Of a DNA stretch of 64,000 nucleotides, positions 24,340 to 36,395 are shown piece by piece; position 1 is the stretch's first letter; each line of letters opens with the position of its first letter. The notes under the pieces are model-generated. The model did no database searches, had not been told where the DNA came from, and was given only the letters and a program-made list of their open reading frames with translations. Source of the stretch: Neoceratodus forsteri (lineage: Eukaryota; Chordata; Ceratodontiformes; Ceratodontidae); contig CM057456.1 in assembly GCA_016271365.2 (NCBI GenBank), forward strand, positions 890,626,001 to 890,690,000, given 5' to 3'. A program made the translations under genes and the position numbers.

Positions 24340-24829
24340 GGGGGGGCACCCTATGTTTCAAATGGAAGTGAATTGCCCTTCCACACTGGCAACCTGGGTT
24401 CAGTAGTGAGCTGGGTATTCCAGACTCAAGCAGCCAAACTGGGGAGTGCTCCCAAGGGAAGTGCAAACCAGCTGGAGAGAGCGAATGCTGGGACACAGCA
24501 CAACAGCGGTACCTTGTGGTAAGTCAGAGAGCACCTTCCCTTGCAGGCGGTGGTATCATCCCAGTGTGAGGTCACTAGAGGGTATGCCTGATGTTGCAGG
24601 GGTGGTAGGAATGAAGGAAGAACATGGGTGAAAATGGAAAAAGTCTACGTGCCTTGCCTGCCAAGTATGACAGTCCTGGTGAACCTTGGGCTCTGCACCA
24701 TGTGGATCCCTGCTGGTCAAGATGGTGGGGGGAGCGGCAGTCAGAGCTGGGGTCTGCATGTGGGCCCAAAGAAAGGAGCATGCAGTGATTGAGGGCCAAA
24801 ACAGATATATATATATATATATATATATA
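24340..24829 (+). mobile_element. SINE family A-related fragment ending in (TA)n
   Basis: CTGGCAACCTGGGTTCAGTA, then GCTGGG and GGGTGAAAATGGAAAAA, parallel the SINE at 23347 (ACCCAGGTTTAAGAACAG, GAGAAAAATGGAAAAA). The copy runs into a TA microsatellite at 24804-24829 in place of poly-A. Confidence 0.4.
24804..24829. repeat. (TA)n microsatellite
   Basis: A TA run at the 3' end of a SINE-like fragment. Confidence 0.9.
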
Positions 24830-25134
24830 AAATAAAGTGTGCATAGGAGGGGATGATAACTTACAAGCACCTTATACTGTATGTGACTTTCGTGTTACTT
24901 TACTCTTCCTGTCTAAGAGATTCTATAGCACCAGTGGTTTAATACTGTATATCATGAAATGTTTTTCAAATTTAGCTCAGCATTACAATCAGAATATTTA
25001 TGCTTTCACAGGCTGCTGCACATTAAGACTGCCTTACTGCAAAAGAGGTCCTCATTTGCAGAAGCTTCTAAAATTAAATTAAATGGGAAGCAAAAAAGAA
25101 AGTATTTACAATGCCAAGAACCGCAACTGTTTTA

Positions 25135-26290
25135 GAAACATAGAAATATAGAAATTGACAGCAGGTAAGGGCAGCTAGACCCATCCATTCTGCCCATTTT
25201 CCCTACCTACTGCAAAAATTGCAGACCCTACTTGATCTCCGGCTTTACCTTCTTGTTTCTATCACTAGGGTTCCCTTATGCCTGTCCCACGAATTTTTGA
25301 ATTCCCCACTGTTTTTCCCCCACTACCTCTGCTGGGAGTCTATTCCATGCATTCACCAACCTTTCTGTGAAGAAATACTTCTTCATGTTACTCCTTAGTC
25401 TACCCCCCTTTCAATCTCATGTCATGCTTCCTCATTCCTGGACAGCTCCTTTTCTGAAAGATGTTACCCTCTGGTACCCTATTTATGCCCTTTAGATTTT
25501 TGTAGGTTTCTGTCACATCTCCCCTGTCTCTTCTCTCCTCCAGGGTATACATATTAAGGTCTCACGTCTCTCCTCATATGACTTTTGATGCCAGCCCTGC
25601 ACCATCTTTGTTGCCCTTCTTTGAACTGCCTCCACTCTGTCTATGTCCTTATGGAGATGCGGCCTCCAGAATTGGACACAGTATTCCAAATGTGGCCTCA
25701 CCAATCATCTGTACAGTGGCATCACCGCCTCTTTTCTTCTGCTGATGATACTTCTCCCTGTGCATACCAGCATCCCACTGGCTCTCCCCACAGCCTTGTC
25801 ACATTGTTTGGCCACCTTTAGGTCATCAGATATGACTACCCCAAAATCCCTTTCCTGTTTGGTGACTATCAGTATCCTTCCCCCCATCATGTAATCCTCC
25901 CCTGGGTTCTTGCATCCCAAGTTCACAATTTTACACTTTTGCGCATTGACTCTCAGCTGCCACACTCAAGACCATTCTTCCAGTTTACCTAGATCCCTCC
26001 TAATTTTTTCCACCTCTCCTGGAGTGTCCACCCTGATGCAGATCTTAGTGTCATCTACAAAGAGGCACACCCTCCTTCCAATCCCACCACAATGTCACTT
26101 ATGAAGACATTAAACAGGATTGGCCCCAAAACTGATCCCTGTAGCACCCCGATGGTCACCCTCCTTTCTTCAGATTGAGCTCCATTTACCACTACCCTCT
26201 ATCTTCTATCACTCAACCAGTTCCTAACCCAGTTTATCACCTTGTGACCCACTCCCAGGCTGCCCAGCTTGCTCACAAATCTTCTTGTTT
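25135..26290 (-). mobile_element. CR1 LINE, 5'-truncated, minus orientation
   Basis: Minus-strand frames show the end of the reverse transcriptase and the C-terminal domain: WQLRVNAQKCKIVNLGCKN, then GVVISDDLKVAKQCDKAVGR, then [20 protein letters not shown] and [13 protein letters not shown]. These are the same blocks as in the larger CR1 at 48-50 kb. The 3' end is at 25135 (TTTCTATATTTCTATGTT on the minus strand). Stops and a frameshift interrupt it, and the 5' end is truncated near 26290. Confidence 0.85.
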
Positions 26291-27489
26291 TTTAGTTTGT
26301 TTTTTGGTAGCAAGCTAAAGAGGAATATGTTAACTTGTATACTAGAGCCTACATGCTCTTAAACAAAAATGGTTCCTTAGAAATGGGCAAGCATCTCTTT
26401 AAAGCCCAAGAAATACCATTTGATTAATTATACACTTATCAATTACTCTTAATTTTTGATATTTTTAATGTTATGACATAGTTTATACACTGCAGCATGC
26501 ATCGAGTAGGCAATTAACGTTGCTTCACTGAATTAATTGAATCTTAAAAGCATTTCCCATCACTCTACAGAAATGTCTTAGTGAGCAATTACTACATAAT
26601 CAATCAATTACTTGGTCATAGAATTGTTTAACAGCTTATTACAAAAAGCAAGGAACAAGAAAGCAATCCAAAATATTTAATAAATGTTTTACTAGTTTTT
26701 TAAATAATGCAGCATTATTGGCGTAATGTGACACTCTGAAAAATACAATGTATCAGCAAATATAAAAAAAATAGTCCTTAACTTGTTGAGCATAGTTTAT
26801 TTTTAATTCCTTCCACCAAAATACATTTTATTATGGTGACAAATTAGTAAGTCATTACTCATGTCTTTGGAGATTAAGCATGACTAACCATTAATAACCT
26901 TTTGTTACAACCTCCCTTTAGAAACAACAGTACAAGAATCCCCTCATGTTGTGAAGTTGGGAAGGATGTTCCCTCCTGTACGTGACAGGATGAAATGATG
27001 GAAGGGTTAAATGGTTAATGAAGCTCAGTGCTAGGTGATGCTAGCAGACATTTCTTATTTTATTGAATGGAAGAATTTGGACTGAGAACTTCTGGTTTGA
27101 TTCTGATTTTTTGAACTTTTAGTGACATACATAATATCAGGAACAAAGGTAGGAAACCCCCCACCTGCAGAAAGAGCAAGTAGATGTGTATTGAGAAATC
27201 AGTCTGTGGCAAGCACACACTAGATGTGAGAATCAGCAATAAGAAGAGTCCTTCACAACAGAAACACTATCTTGATGGATATGGCTGAAATTACCGAAAG
27301 GTAGCAAGCTTAGTTCATGCTAAGAAATAGTCTTCCTGTAGCTAAAGTATAGAACTTCTAGCTTTGATTCACAAGGTCACTGGTTCAGTTCCCATCAAGG
27401 TCCCTTGGTGAGTCTGACCACCACATGGACCAGCCATAATACACCCACCCGAGTTAAACAGTTACTTCTAAGCAACAGTTGGGCTAGTT

Positions 27490-28570
27490 GAAAAAAAGTT
27501 TTATTTTATTTGTTTATTTATTTATTCATTCCAACATAACCTTTGTGCAAAATGATCTTTTTCAAAGGTTCCACATTTTGACAGGAGGACAACATAGAAA
27601 GGTAGTTACAGATCATGGGTACACAAGTACAGAGACAAAAAATACAAGAAATAACAGCAATTGGTCTGACTATTTACAATTGTAAGCTATCTCATATAGA
27701 GGTACATACTGCAGTTAGTACAGCCCAAGGTACATGGTGAATGCTGTTGGTTTAAGGAACTAATTTAGCAGGAGGTAAAGCAGCCAGGGGAGACACTGTC
27801 ATTATTTCATATAAAGTCAGGAGGGGAGAAACTCAAAATAGGCTTTCACACCCTGTATGTTAATGGCGCCAAGAAGAGGCTTTGTCGTTAATTCAAGTCA
27901 AGGGTCGGTGGGGTTAATTTTCTATGCAGGACTGACCTAGTAGAAACATACTAGAGAGCAATGTAAGGGAGGACTGTACACAGAATAAGCTGGGGGGAAG
28001 ACAGGTGCTTTGAGACAATCACATTTGCGAAGGGTCAGTGACATGGGAGGGACTTAAAACAGAGTGCTGAGTTAAGGACAGTAGATAGAAGGCTTGTCGA
28101 CAGGCTGTGGCTATGGAAGGCTCAAGTTTGAGGGCTGGCAAGTAGTAGTAGAAAGTAGGAGTTTACACTCAGGGTTACTGGCCAGTAGGTTAGCAAATCG
28201 GAGAATGCGTCCCAGGAGCAGGCTAACTCCAAGCTACCGGGTGCTAGCTCTACAGGTTACCTGCAGCTACATACCTCAGCCTTGGCAAGGTGATGTCTTA
28301 GTTCCACCTCAAAGACAGGGAGGCTTTTAATGAGTAAAAGGCATGCTGGAATCTCATTTAGCCAAGAAGGAGCCCTGTATGCGAAGGACCATTGGCCAAG
28401 TGCCATTTTTGTGAAGAGGATAGCAAGTGGGCTGCGAGTCTACCCTCTAGTGCGGTACCCAGATCTACCTCACAGGAGCAGTTCTTTGAAGGCCAATGGA
28501 GCTTTACCTAGGGAGATTTCATGCTGAGCAGGCATGTTTGATATTTGATTCTGCTGGCAAGACTGAGCCA
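27490..28570 (-). mobile_element. L2-like LINE 3' end (C-terminal ORF2 and UTR), minus orientation
   Basis: On the minus strand from 28540, GKAPLAFKELLL...TRSPLAILFTK, then MALGQWSFAYRAPSWLNEIP, is clearly homologous to the C-terminal block of the LINE at 14.4-18.1 kb (GLTPLALQKLL, TALAQYSFSYKAPQRLRELP). An approximately 750-bp 3' UTR follows, ending in AATAAATAAATAAACAAAT near 27500. It is 5'-truncated and has internal stops. Confidence 0.7.
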
Positions 28571-28846
28571 GTAAAAATAAAAATAAAAGCAAAAATGAAA
28601 GGCCTTTAAAGATCATTCAAGAAAAATGTAATTTCCTCTTCTTTGTCTCTCCCCTTCTACACAATATCTATTTCAGATAATTACATACAGATAGGTCTAT
28701 TTTTTTCCTGATTCACTTTATTCTCCTGTACCGAAACTATTTCACTCAGGGTATGATTTTCTTGCTTTCATGTGTATGTGCACTGTTGTCTGGCCTTTTG
28801 AAAATAATAAATTGTGTATCTCAGTTTCTATTCTGACCATTGTCTG

Positions 28847-28876
28847 TCTGTCTGTCTCTTTCTCTCTCTCTCTCTC
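28847..28876. repeat. (TCTG)n/(CT)n microsatellite
   Basis: A compound run of TGTCTGTC units followed by TCTCTCTC. Confidence 0.8.
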
Positions 28877-29867
28877 ACACACTGTCTCCGTAACACTATT
28901 GAATTGTAGGACTAATTCTCTCTTTTGTGGGGCATCACCTATGCTAGTTCTGACAAGGAGGTGGATCTGAACCTATGACCTCATCTAATATTCCATCTTC
29001 AAAAAGTACACTTTGCAATGTAGGGTATAGGTCCTTTCAATTTCTGAGAAGAAAATGGCCTTGATATTCTCCTCCATGTTATCACTCTTTAAATAGCCAC
29101 ATTGGTTGGGACGCTGATTGTCTTCCTTGCTTTTCTCCTCTTGGTGCATTTTTGACCTTTCGGTCTACCGGCTAAAACTGAACCAGCAGCACCGTTAGTG
29201 GAGCACCTCAAATTTAAACAGCTTCTCTGAATGAAATAATATACTGTGGAGTAAAAAGTTCTTAAATGCTGGGGTCAGACCTCTCCAAATCAATTGAAAT
29301 AGCACATATTTGATTGTGGGCCATATGCAAGACTTAACTAGGTACATTAATACAATACACATTTAAAGAAGATACACATTTAATCTGCAGCTTCTGCGAA
29401 CAAATGGAAACTTTTGCTTTGACTGCTGCAAAACCACTTGAATACGTCGAACAGTTAACATGGTGAGCACACCTCTAACACTCTCACACCACCACTACAC
29501 ACATACTCATATAAATTGACAGCCCGGTGCAAACACTGTCTTTCAAAAAAAGCACATCCTTCTTAGCCCCCAACACCAAAATTCACTTATTTCATAATTG
29601 GGCAACTTTAAATCTTGAGTTGCAATTTTCTTTGGTGCAGGAGATCAATAGTAATAAAATGCCAAACTAGCTAGTCAGGCCAGTCTGTGAAGATTTCTGC
29701 AGTCATCCATGCTGATTAATTTGACATGTATATGAGAGGCAGATGATTTACTCCATGGAAGCAACGGGGCACTGCAGACTTCCCAACCACCAGAAGTTGT
29801 GATTTCTTAGTGCCAGTTATGTTGCAGCATGCTAGCACTGAGACTCACTCTTTCATTTTCTTCTGCC

Positions 29868-30446
29868 TCAACAATGCCTCTGATTTGAAAGCCATAGTGT
29901 CTGTGCCAACACAACAAAAAAAAGACCTGTCTCGTCACAGTTAAAAATCTCATTTGGGCTGAAGGATGAGATTAATCCTGACAAAACATCTGACAGCCAG
30001 TTTTGTGCACCAATAAAGTCAGCGTTTTTTCTTTCACCATGTGCCCTATGGAACCTGATGTTGTTCCGTACCTTCCATCTTTGGAGCCACCCATCAGATG
30101 GATAAAATTCCAGGTGGCCCAAAGCTTTGGCAAGTTGTTTAGCTTTTTGAATCAGTAGAGGGCCACTGATCAGTGCATTTCTACCACAGGTATTAGCAAA
30201 CCACCTGAGGCGTGCCTCCTCAACTTCCCCATCCTTGCCTACTCTTTTCCTCTTTCGTTCAGCGTTTACATTCAGATGCCAGTCCTGTAAAATCTTTTCT
30301 TTCTAGCACAGGAGGTCAGCAATGGTTGATTTATGCAGAAAGAAATGCTGTGCAAGTTCTGTCTGGCTCATCTTAGGCAGGCCATCAATTTTGTTCAAGA
30401 GCTCTACCTTTTCATTCAGCGACATCGCTTTTCTTTTTGATGTCAT
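29868..30446 (-). pseudogene. Tigger/pogo-like transposase N-terminal half
   Basis: On the minus strand a start at 30446 gives MTSKRKAMSLNEKVELLNKI and then SQTELAQHF, the psq-type helix-turn-helix of CENP-B/Tigger proteins. An in-frame TAG follows near 30304 (about residue 48). The same frame then continues through a second, CENP-B-type DNA-binding domain (EEARLRWFANTCGRNALISG, AKALGHLEFYPSDGWLQRW, RHGE-like HGERK). It ends just after the first DDE segment FNCDETGLFF near 29930. The rest of the DDE core is degraded. Pogo-like transposases cut and paste DNA at TA sites; this one is dead. No terminal repeats were located. Confidence 0.75.
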
Positions 30447-30814
30447 TTTGCTAAACTTAAAGCACAACAGACTGTGAATGATTGTAAATGACTGAGAAAG
30501 AGCAGTGAATGAACTGCAGCTCAACAAGTGGCTTTAAGAACCACATATATAACCGATATGTACTTGATCTTTAATTAAGGGTAATTACAAAGTAACACCT
30601 GTACACTGCTGTGAACTGATTACACCCTTTCACTTTGTAGCCATGTGGTCACAAGCTGCCCAAAATAAATGGCCTGTAATAGACGTTATAAGTGGCACTT
30701 ATTACATTGCTCTTAATTTAGATGGCAAATGGAATTGGAGATCTGCCTGCACAAACTGATTGCCCATAATAACAGCGGCAGTATAGGTGGTGCCAACTAT
30801 AGATATATAGATAT

Positions 30815-30818
<4 letters not shown>

Positions 30819-30848
<30 letters not shown>
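30819..30848. repeat. (TA)n microsatellite
   Basis: AT dinucleotide run flanked by imperfect GATATA units from 30801. Confidence 0.9.
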
Positions 30849-30856
<8 letters not shown>

Positions 30857-32000
30857 AGATATGTGTGTGTCGAATCAGAAGGGGATGTAATAAATCCATT
30901 TGTTTCCACTGGTGTTAAATAATTCATGGAACATTGAATTTATTACACATCCTCTGTCAATCATCCCTCATTACTGGAACCAGTTCACTCACTACCCTTT
31001 CGCTTTCTGTAAGCAATGTAACCATTAAAACAGCACTCTCCCTGCTCAGCTAAAACTGTTTCTTCAATCTGATGTGCCTCATTTTGTATTTCTTTTCCCT
31101 GTAACATAAATAATACTTGCTTGCTCTTCCTTGCAACTTTCAATCTTCTCTGGTTCTTTGTTACTGTTACTACCAGTACCAATGATAGAAACACACACTC
31201 ACCAGGGTTCACACTCACAGTTTCCACCATCAACCTTCTCTACCAGCAGTCTCCTGTTTGCCATCCTATTCAAAGAACTACACAAACCTCTCCAAATCTA
31301 TGGAAATGTATTTTCTTTTTTTTCTTCACATACACACTCGAGCCAGGATGCATGCAGCAGCTTTACCTGGCAAAACTGTGGAATGCACCCCTGCCTGCCT
31401 GAACTGCCACATTACTGGGTCACGTTTCACTCTTGTTGCATTTTATAAGCTCAGTAGTCTCACACCGTCCAGCTTCAGCAAAACTCGATTGGTGCTAACT
31501 AAGGCACTTCACAAGATGAACAGTTTTTTTCCATTTAAAAAAAGTGGCTTTGTGATGAAGTCATTAGCACTGACTGTTCAGCTCATCTCCACTTGGCTGT
31601 GACACTAATCCATGAGCCGGCTCAACCAGACACATGCTGAATGCAAAACAAAATCACACAAATAAAAGTAAAGAGAGGATCAAACAGATAACTAATTCTT
31701 AAAAAAAAGAACATGGGCACCAACAGTATTGCAGCTACTTGCTAAGTGAGGAATGGAGCCATCATGTTTTACAAAGTCTTCAGCCTTCTCAAATGGCAAA
31801 ACCATCCAACCACAATGCATCCACTGAAAGTCATGACTTCAACTCAATAGCAACCATGCTAAAGACCCTGGCAACCAGCCATAAATTGAGTATGAATACA
31901 CAGAAGAGCACAAAAAAAAATCCTATTTATAAAAAAAAAGAAAAGAAAATGCAACGAAAATAAATATGAACTCCACAAAAAATTGATACCCTATTGCATA

Positions 32001-32170
32001 AATGGAATATGCGATGGAGAACTTGTTAAATAAATGATTTATGTGGCCTAGAGCATTTTGACCACAGGCAACTCACTTGTGGCTTACGCCACTCATGAAA
32101 GTACCTGAGATCAAACTGCTCTTGTGCACATAAATCATTTATTTAACTTGTCCCCACTGCATATCCTTTA
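32001..32170. mobile_element. 170-bp palindromic MITE-like element
   Basis: Arms GTTAAATAAATGATTTATGT and ACATAAATCATTTATTTAAC match perfectly. Outer parts (AATGGAATATGCGATGGAGA versus CCCCACTGCATATCCTTT) pair imperfectly. The centre contains AACTCACTTGTGGCTTACGC, which also occurs in inverted form in the palindrome at 34832-34962. Confidence 0.6.
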
Positions 32171-32925
32171 TTATAGTGGCACATTAGCACCACTATATTC
32201 AGGGTTGATCAGGGATTTCTATGTTATGCCCTCAATATTGCACTTTAATAACTTCACAACCGTTTGACAGATTTGCACAACATTTTGCATGTGTAGTCTC
32301 TAAGGGTAGATCTCTTGATGTGCCATGTTTTATTCTAGTTGGATGTGCAGATTCCAAGCTGTAGACAACAAAAAAACAATACAAAATTACCTTGTTTGCT
32401 GTTTTTTTTTACTATCGTATACCGCCCAGATGGTCTGGAATTTCAGTCTGAAATTTTCAGAGCAGAAAGGGCTTGGCTCAGAAGGATTTCCTTTGCTGGT
32501 TTTATGAAAAAATATTAAGCTGTTCCAAAGTCATTAAATTTAAAAATATTGGCTTCTAAACATGCTCAGTCAGCATTCCAAAATAGCTGTATGAAGTTTT
32601 CATATGGGGAATCCTTTTTCATGAGGGCAAGAATCTTTTTTTGTTTGCCGCCTTCTTGTTTTCCATTTTACCCTAAAAAGTCAAATGACATTCTGGAGAG
32701 CAACCAACACGTGTAACTTGCTTATCAGGACCCCCTTAGCTGGATTCTGCACTTAACTATTGGAGAAATGCCCTTGAAATGTTGTTGTTGTATTTTTTAC
32801 ATTATTAATCTTTTTTCATGACTTGCGATAAGAAAAACTATTCTTTTTTCATATCAAGAATTGTGAAAAAGGATTCTTTTTCATTAGGGGAAAACCCTTT
32901 TTCACTGGCTAGCATCTTTTCTCTG

Positions 32926-33226
32926 TTGTCTAGTGGCACCCCCTACCCTCCAATTGCCCTCCCTGTATTTGTTTTTCCTTAAAATATATTTTATATTGCT
33001 CTCCGGTGTCTAGTGGCTCCCCCCGCCATCCAATCACTGCTCCCATAATTATTTATTATTTCCCTGGTGTCTAGTGGTGCACTCCCATCATGCATTACTG
33101 CCCCATAACATTTCTTTATTGCTTCCTGGGGTCCAGTGGCACCCCCACCCTCTGATCACTGTTCCCCTAATATTTGCTTTTGTCCCTGGTGTCCAGTGGT
33201 ACCCACCAACCCTCTGATCCCCTCTT
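32926..33226. repeat. ~61-bp minisatellite, five units
   Basis: Each unit begins GGTGTCTAGTGG or GGTGTCCAGTGG, then a C-run, CCTCTGATCACTG or CATCCAATCACTG, CCCC and a T-rich end. AGTGG anchors lie at 32931, 33012, 33073, 33135 and 33195 (periods 81, 61, 62, 60). It is adjacent to the dispersed repeat that begins near 33235. Confidence 0.75.
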
Positions 33227-33234
33227 GTTTTGCT

Positions 33235-34030
33235 TACCTGCAATAAGGAAAATGGTCCCTTGATGTCTTTTTTTAACCTGTAAAGTAAAAGGTCCCTCAC
33301 CGATCTGCCACACCCCCACACCAACCTCCCACTGAGTACCCACCACCCTGCACTCCCCACACCCCCACACACCCTTACTCACCTGAACAGGTCCCAGTGT
33401 GAAGATCCACTCTCCTGTTGAAGACATATCTTGCTGCTTGAACTGCTGACTGGTATATGAGAAACAAAGGTAAGTGCAATTCAATATATTTCAGTGGGGT
33501 TTTCAACTTTGATGCATAACTTTGTCATTTTTAAAGATTTTGACACCATTTTTTCAACATACCCTTTTTGAGACCCCTCCTCATGAACAATGTTGGTGGC
33601 ATTTCACAAATCCTGACCAAAAGGTGATTTCATGGTCAGTTGGTGAAATCGCCTTTCAGGCTGGATTTCAAAAATGTCACCATACTTGTTTATGAGGTGG
33701 GGCTTAAGAAGATTATGTTGAAATGTTGAGGTCAGAATATGTTAAAATGGCAAAGTTGTGTGCATCCATTAACATTTTGCTACACTCGCTCGTAATGTTC
33801 ATAATTTTCAATATTTTCAACCCAAATTTTCAACATAGTCATTTCTTTACACCACCTCATGAATGTGACAGCTGTCATTTTTTCAAATCTTGGCCAATGT
33901 GTTCTTTTATACCTGTGGCATGGAATAATGCTCCAGTGGTACAGAATTATGTTTTGGTGAGAATTTGACAATTTTTAGTACTGGATTTAAGAAGTGGGGT
34001 AATAAGAAGGCTATGTTGACAATTTGGTAG
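33235..34030. repeat. Dispersed repeat, copy 2 (related to 21740-22860)
   Basis: It shares AACCTGTAAAGTAAAAGGTC, the CCACACCC-rich block ending TTACTCACCT, CCTCATGAACAATG, AAAGGTGATTTCATGGT, CTTGTTTATGAGGTGGGG, CTCGCTCGTAATG and repeated TTTTCAACAT with the first copy, in the same order. Class unknown. No reverse transcriptase or transposase is visible in either copy. Confidence 0.6.
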
Positions 34031-34831
34031 GAGTTGTCCTACAAATGGAAACACAGGGCCATCCACATAAACGTACATATACGTGTCTATGAAGGGATGG
34101 GAGCACAGCACCCGGAGGGCCCTGTACTCCATCAGACAAATAAGGATACGATTACACTATATGAAAAGTATGCATGCATTGGAGCGTAGGGCCTACCGGG
34201 CCCTGTGCTCCTTCAGGCAAATAAGAATACAATTATACTATCTCAAAATGTAAGAAAATTCTTTGCAAAAAACTGCATTAATGCAACATTTAGGGTTCAC
34301 GCTAAAGTGACAAAAGTAGGGAAATGTGGCTTTAGGGTTTCCAGACCTAAAACCCCAAACCCACCCATGAAGAAAAACAGGGGTGGACTCTTCCTAGGGG
34401 TTTTCAACCCTAAAGCTCACCCCATTAGGTGTGTATTTTTCTGGAGTATATAGAATGGGGTGAGCTTTAGGAAACACCCTCTCTTGGTAGCAATGAACAC
34501 ACTACTAAAAAAAATCCCTAACAAAAGGTTACACAATTCTCAATTGGAATTTTCAAAAATCCTTAACAATCCCTTGACTAATTCAATGCTATGTACTAAT
34601 ATATAGAAAAAGAAAAAGTGTTATCTTGACCCAACATAGGAAAATAATATTATCTTGTAAAGTAGGGTATGTCACAATGCATACTGAATGAATCAGAAGC
34701 AGCTTTCACAATGCTAATGACATTGCAATAACTATGTGCAACTTTGAAGTCAGTAGTTGAAATCAAACACAAATAGCAGATTTAAAAGTCACAACTAGTA
34801 AGCTGATGTATAAATTAAATATGCAATGATC

Positions 34832-34962
34832 TGACTCAAAATACACAGTTTATCATCACCTGTGAAGGAGCAGGACTTTCATAAAGTGTGCCTCTGCCAC
34901 TTGTGAGTTATGGTCCTGCCCCCTCACACATGAAGATAAATTGCATATAGTATTTTGAGTCA
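34832..34962. mobile_element. 131-bp palindromic MITE-like element
   Basis: Ends TGACTCAAAATAC and GTATTTTGAGTCA are perfect inverted repeats. Further in, GGAGCAGGAC pairs with GTCCTGCCCC. The central CTGCCACTTGTGAGTT is shared (inverted) with the centre of the palindrome at 32001. Confidence 0.6.
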
Positions 34963-35437
34963 TCCTATTGTATATTCCACTTATATACATAAACATTTCC
35001 TATACAGAAAGCCATCATTTATTTATTTGTATACTTGTGGGTAAATTAAAAATATATACCTACACTAATAAAATATTTGAGTATATTCCTACCTTAATAA
35101 AAACAATATGCCATACTAATTAAAACTATATGCCCACACTACATTAAATTCTATGAGACCACAGTAAATACAACTAATTAACAATCCAATAAAATTATTA
35201 TACCGCCAATACCTAATAAATCAAGTGCACACTCCCCACCCCCCCAAAAAAATCAAACTACTGGAGCCCAATGAGGACACTAGCATAAGACATCACAATA
35301 AATTAAAAAATTCCCCACACTCTAACCAAATAGCCAGATTCCCTGAAGCATGCTCCACTATGCTGCCACCATCAACCTGCATGCTGAAATCCTCCATACA
35401 CATACTGTAACCCCTGTAATTTCACAGCAGTGTCAGT

Positions 35438-35864
35438 GGCTCAGTAGGTAGCACACTCGCCTCTGAGGCTGGGAGATCAGAGGGCTGTGGGTTCAGTTCC
35501 CACATCTGGCACTTGGGTTAATATCCCAGTACTGACACTGTAATGCAGCATGAGAGGGGTGCTGCATTTCTGAGGTGCCGTCTTCCGAATAAGACGTTAA
35601 ACCGAGGTCCCATCTGCCTGGACTGGTGGTAGTTCAGGTGGATGTTAAAGATCCCATGGCACTTATTGAAAAGAGTAGGGGAATTTCCCCGGTGTCCTGG
35701 CCAAATTTCCCTCATTCGCTAAACATATCACCAACAACAGCTTAATCTGGTTCAAGGTCAGTAGGCATTCATCTGTATCCTCCCTCCCCTGGGTCATGCC
35801 TAAAAATAGGCAGGATTTGTCAACTGCACTTACCTGGTCAACAAAAGCTAAATAAATAAATAAT
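35438..35864 (+). mobile_element. V-SINE-like tRNA-derived SINE
   Basis: The 5' tRNA-related head has A box AGTGGCTCAGTAGG and B box GGGTTCAGTTCCC, about 50 bp apart. A conserved central domain follows (TAAGACGTTAAACCGAGGTC, AAAGATCCCATGGCACTTAT, CCCCGGTGTCCTGGCCAAAT), as known from the V-SINE type found in sharks, fishes and other vertebrates. The 3' tail ACTTACCTGGTCAACAAAAG then CTAAATAAATAAATAA matches the L2-like LINE tails at about 10190 and 41430, the expected source of its retrotransposition machinery. Confidence 0.75.
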
Positions 35865-36395
35865 TCAAGAACACCCCTGACTTCATGCCTCACTCCAAAT
35901 TACATGCCCTGCTCCCAAATGCACACCCAACTCCCCACCACCAACTGGCTCATGACCACATGCACCTATGGGGCTTGCACTTCTGCAGTTGCAGATACAA
36001 ATCCACAAAGGTAGCACAGATATCAGTGCTACTGCATTTGTGCCATCTGGAAACAGTTGTATGTAGTTTATATTACCTAATTACGGCTGTCTGTGGCTGC
36101 TTGTGTGGTCTTGTCCTTTTGCTGCTTGGGTGGTGGTGAGTTAAGGTTTGAAACCCTAATGCCACATTGCACCATTTTTGTGGGGTTAAGATGAATGGTA
36201 TCTTGTACATTAACACAGTTTTTTTGCAGTAAATTGCCTTTCTTTTTGAGACAGTGGAACCATATCCTCATTCACACAGGGACAGATGCAGATGTGCAAG
36301 GCCCTCTGGGTCTTGTGCCAAAGCAAGAGTATGTCTACATGCAGAAGTGTGTGAATGTGTATATGTATATGTATATGAGTATAAATATATATATA

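Noticed and set aside
27320..27470. tRNA gene or SINE with B box GGTTCAGTTCCC.
   Set aside because: A B-box-like motif is present, but I found no convincing A box, cloverleaf or element boundaries.
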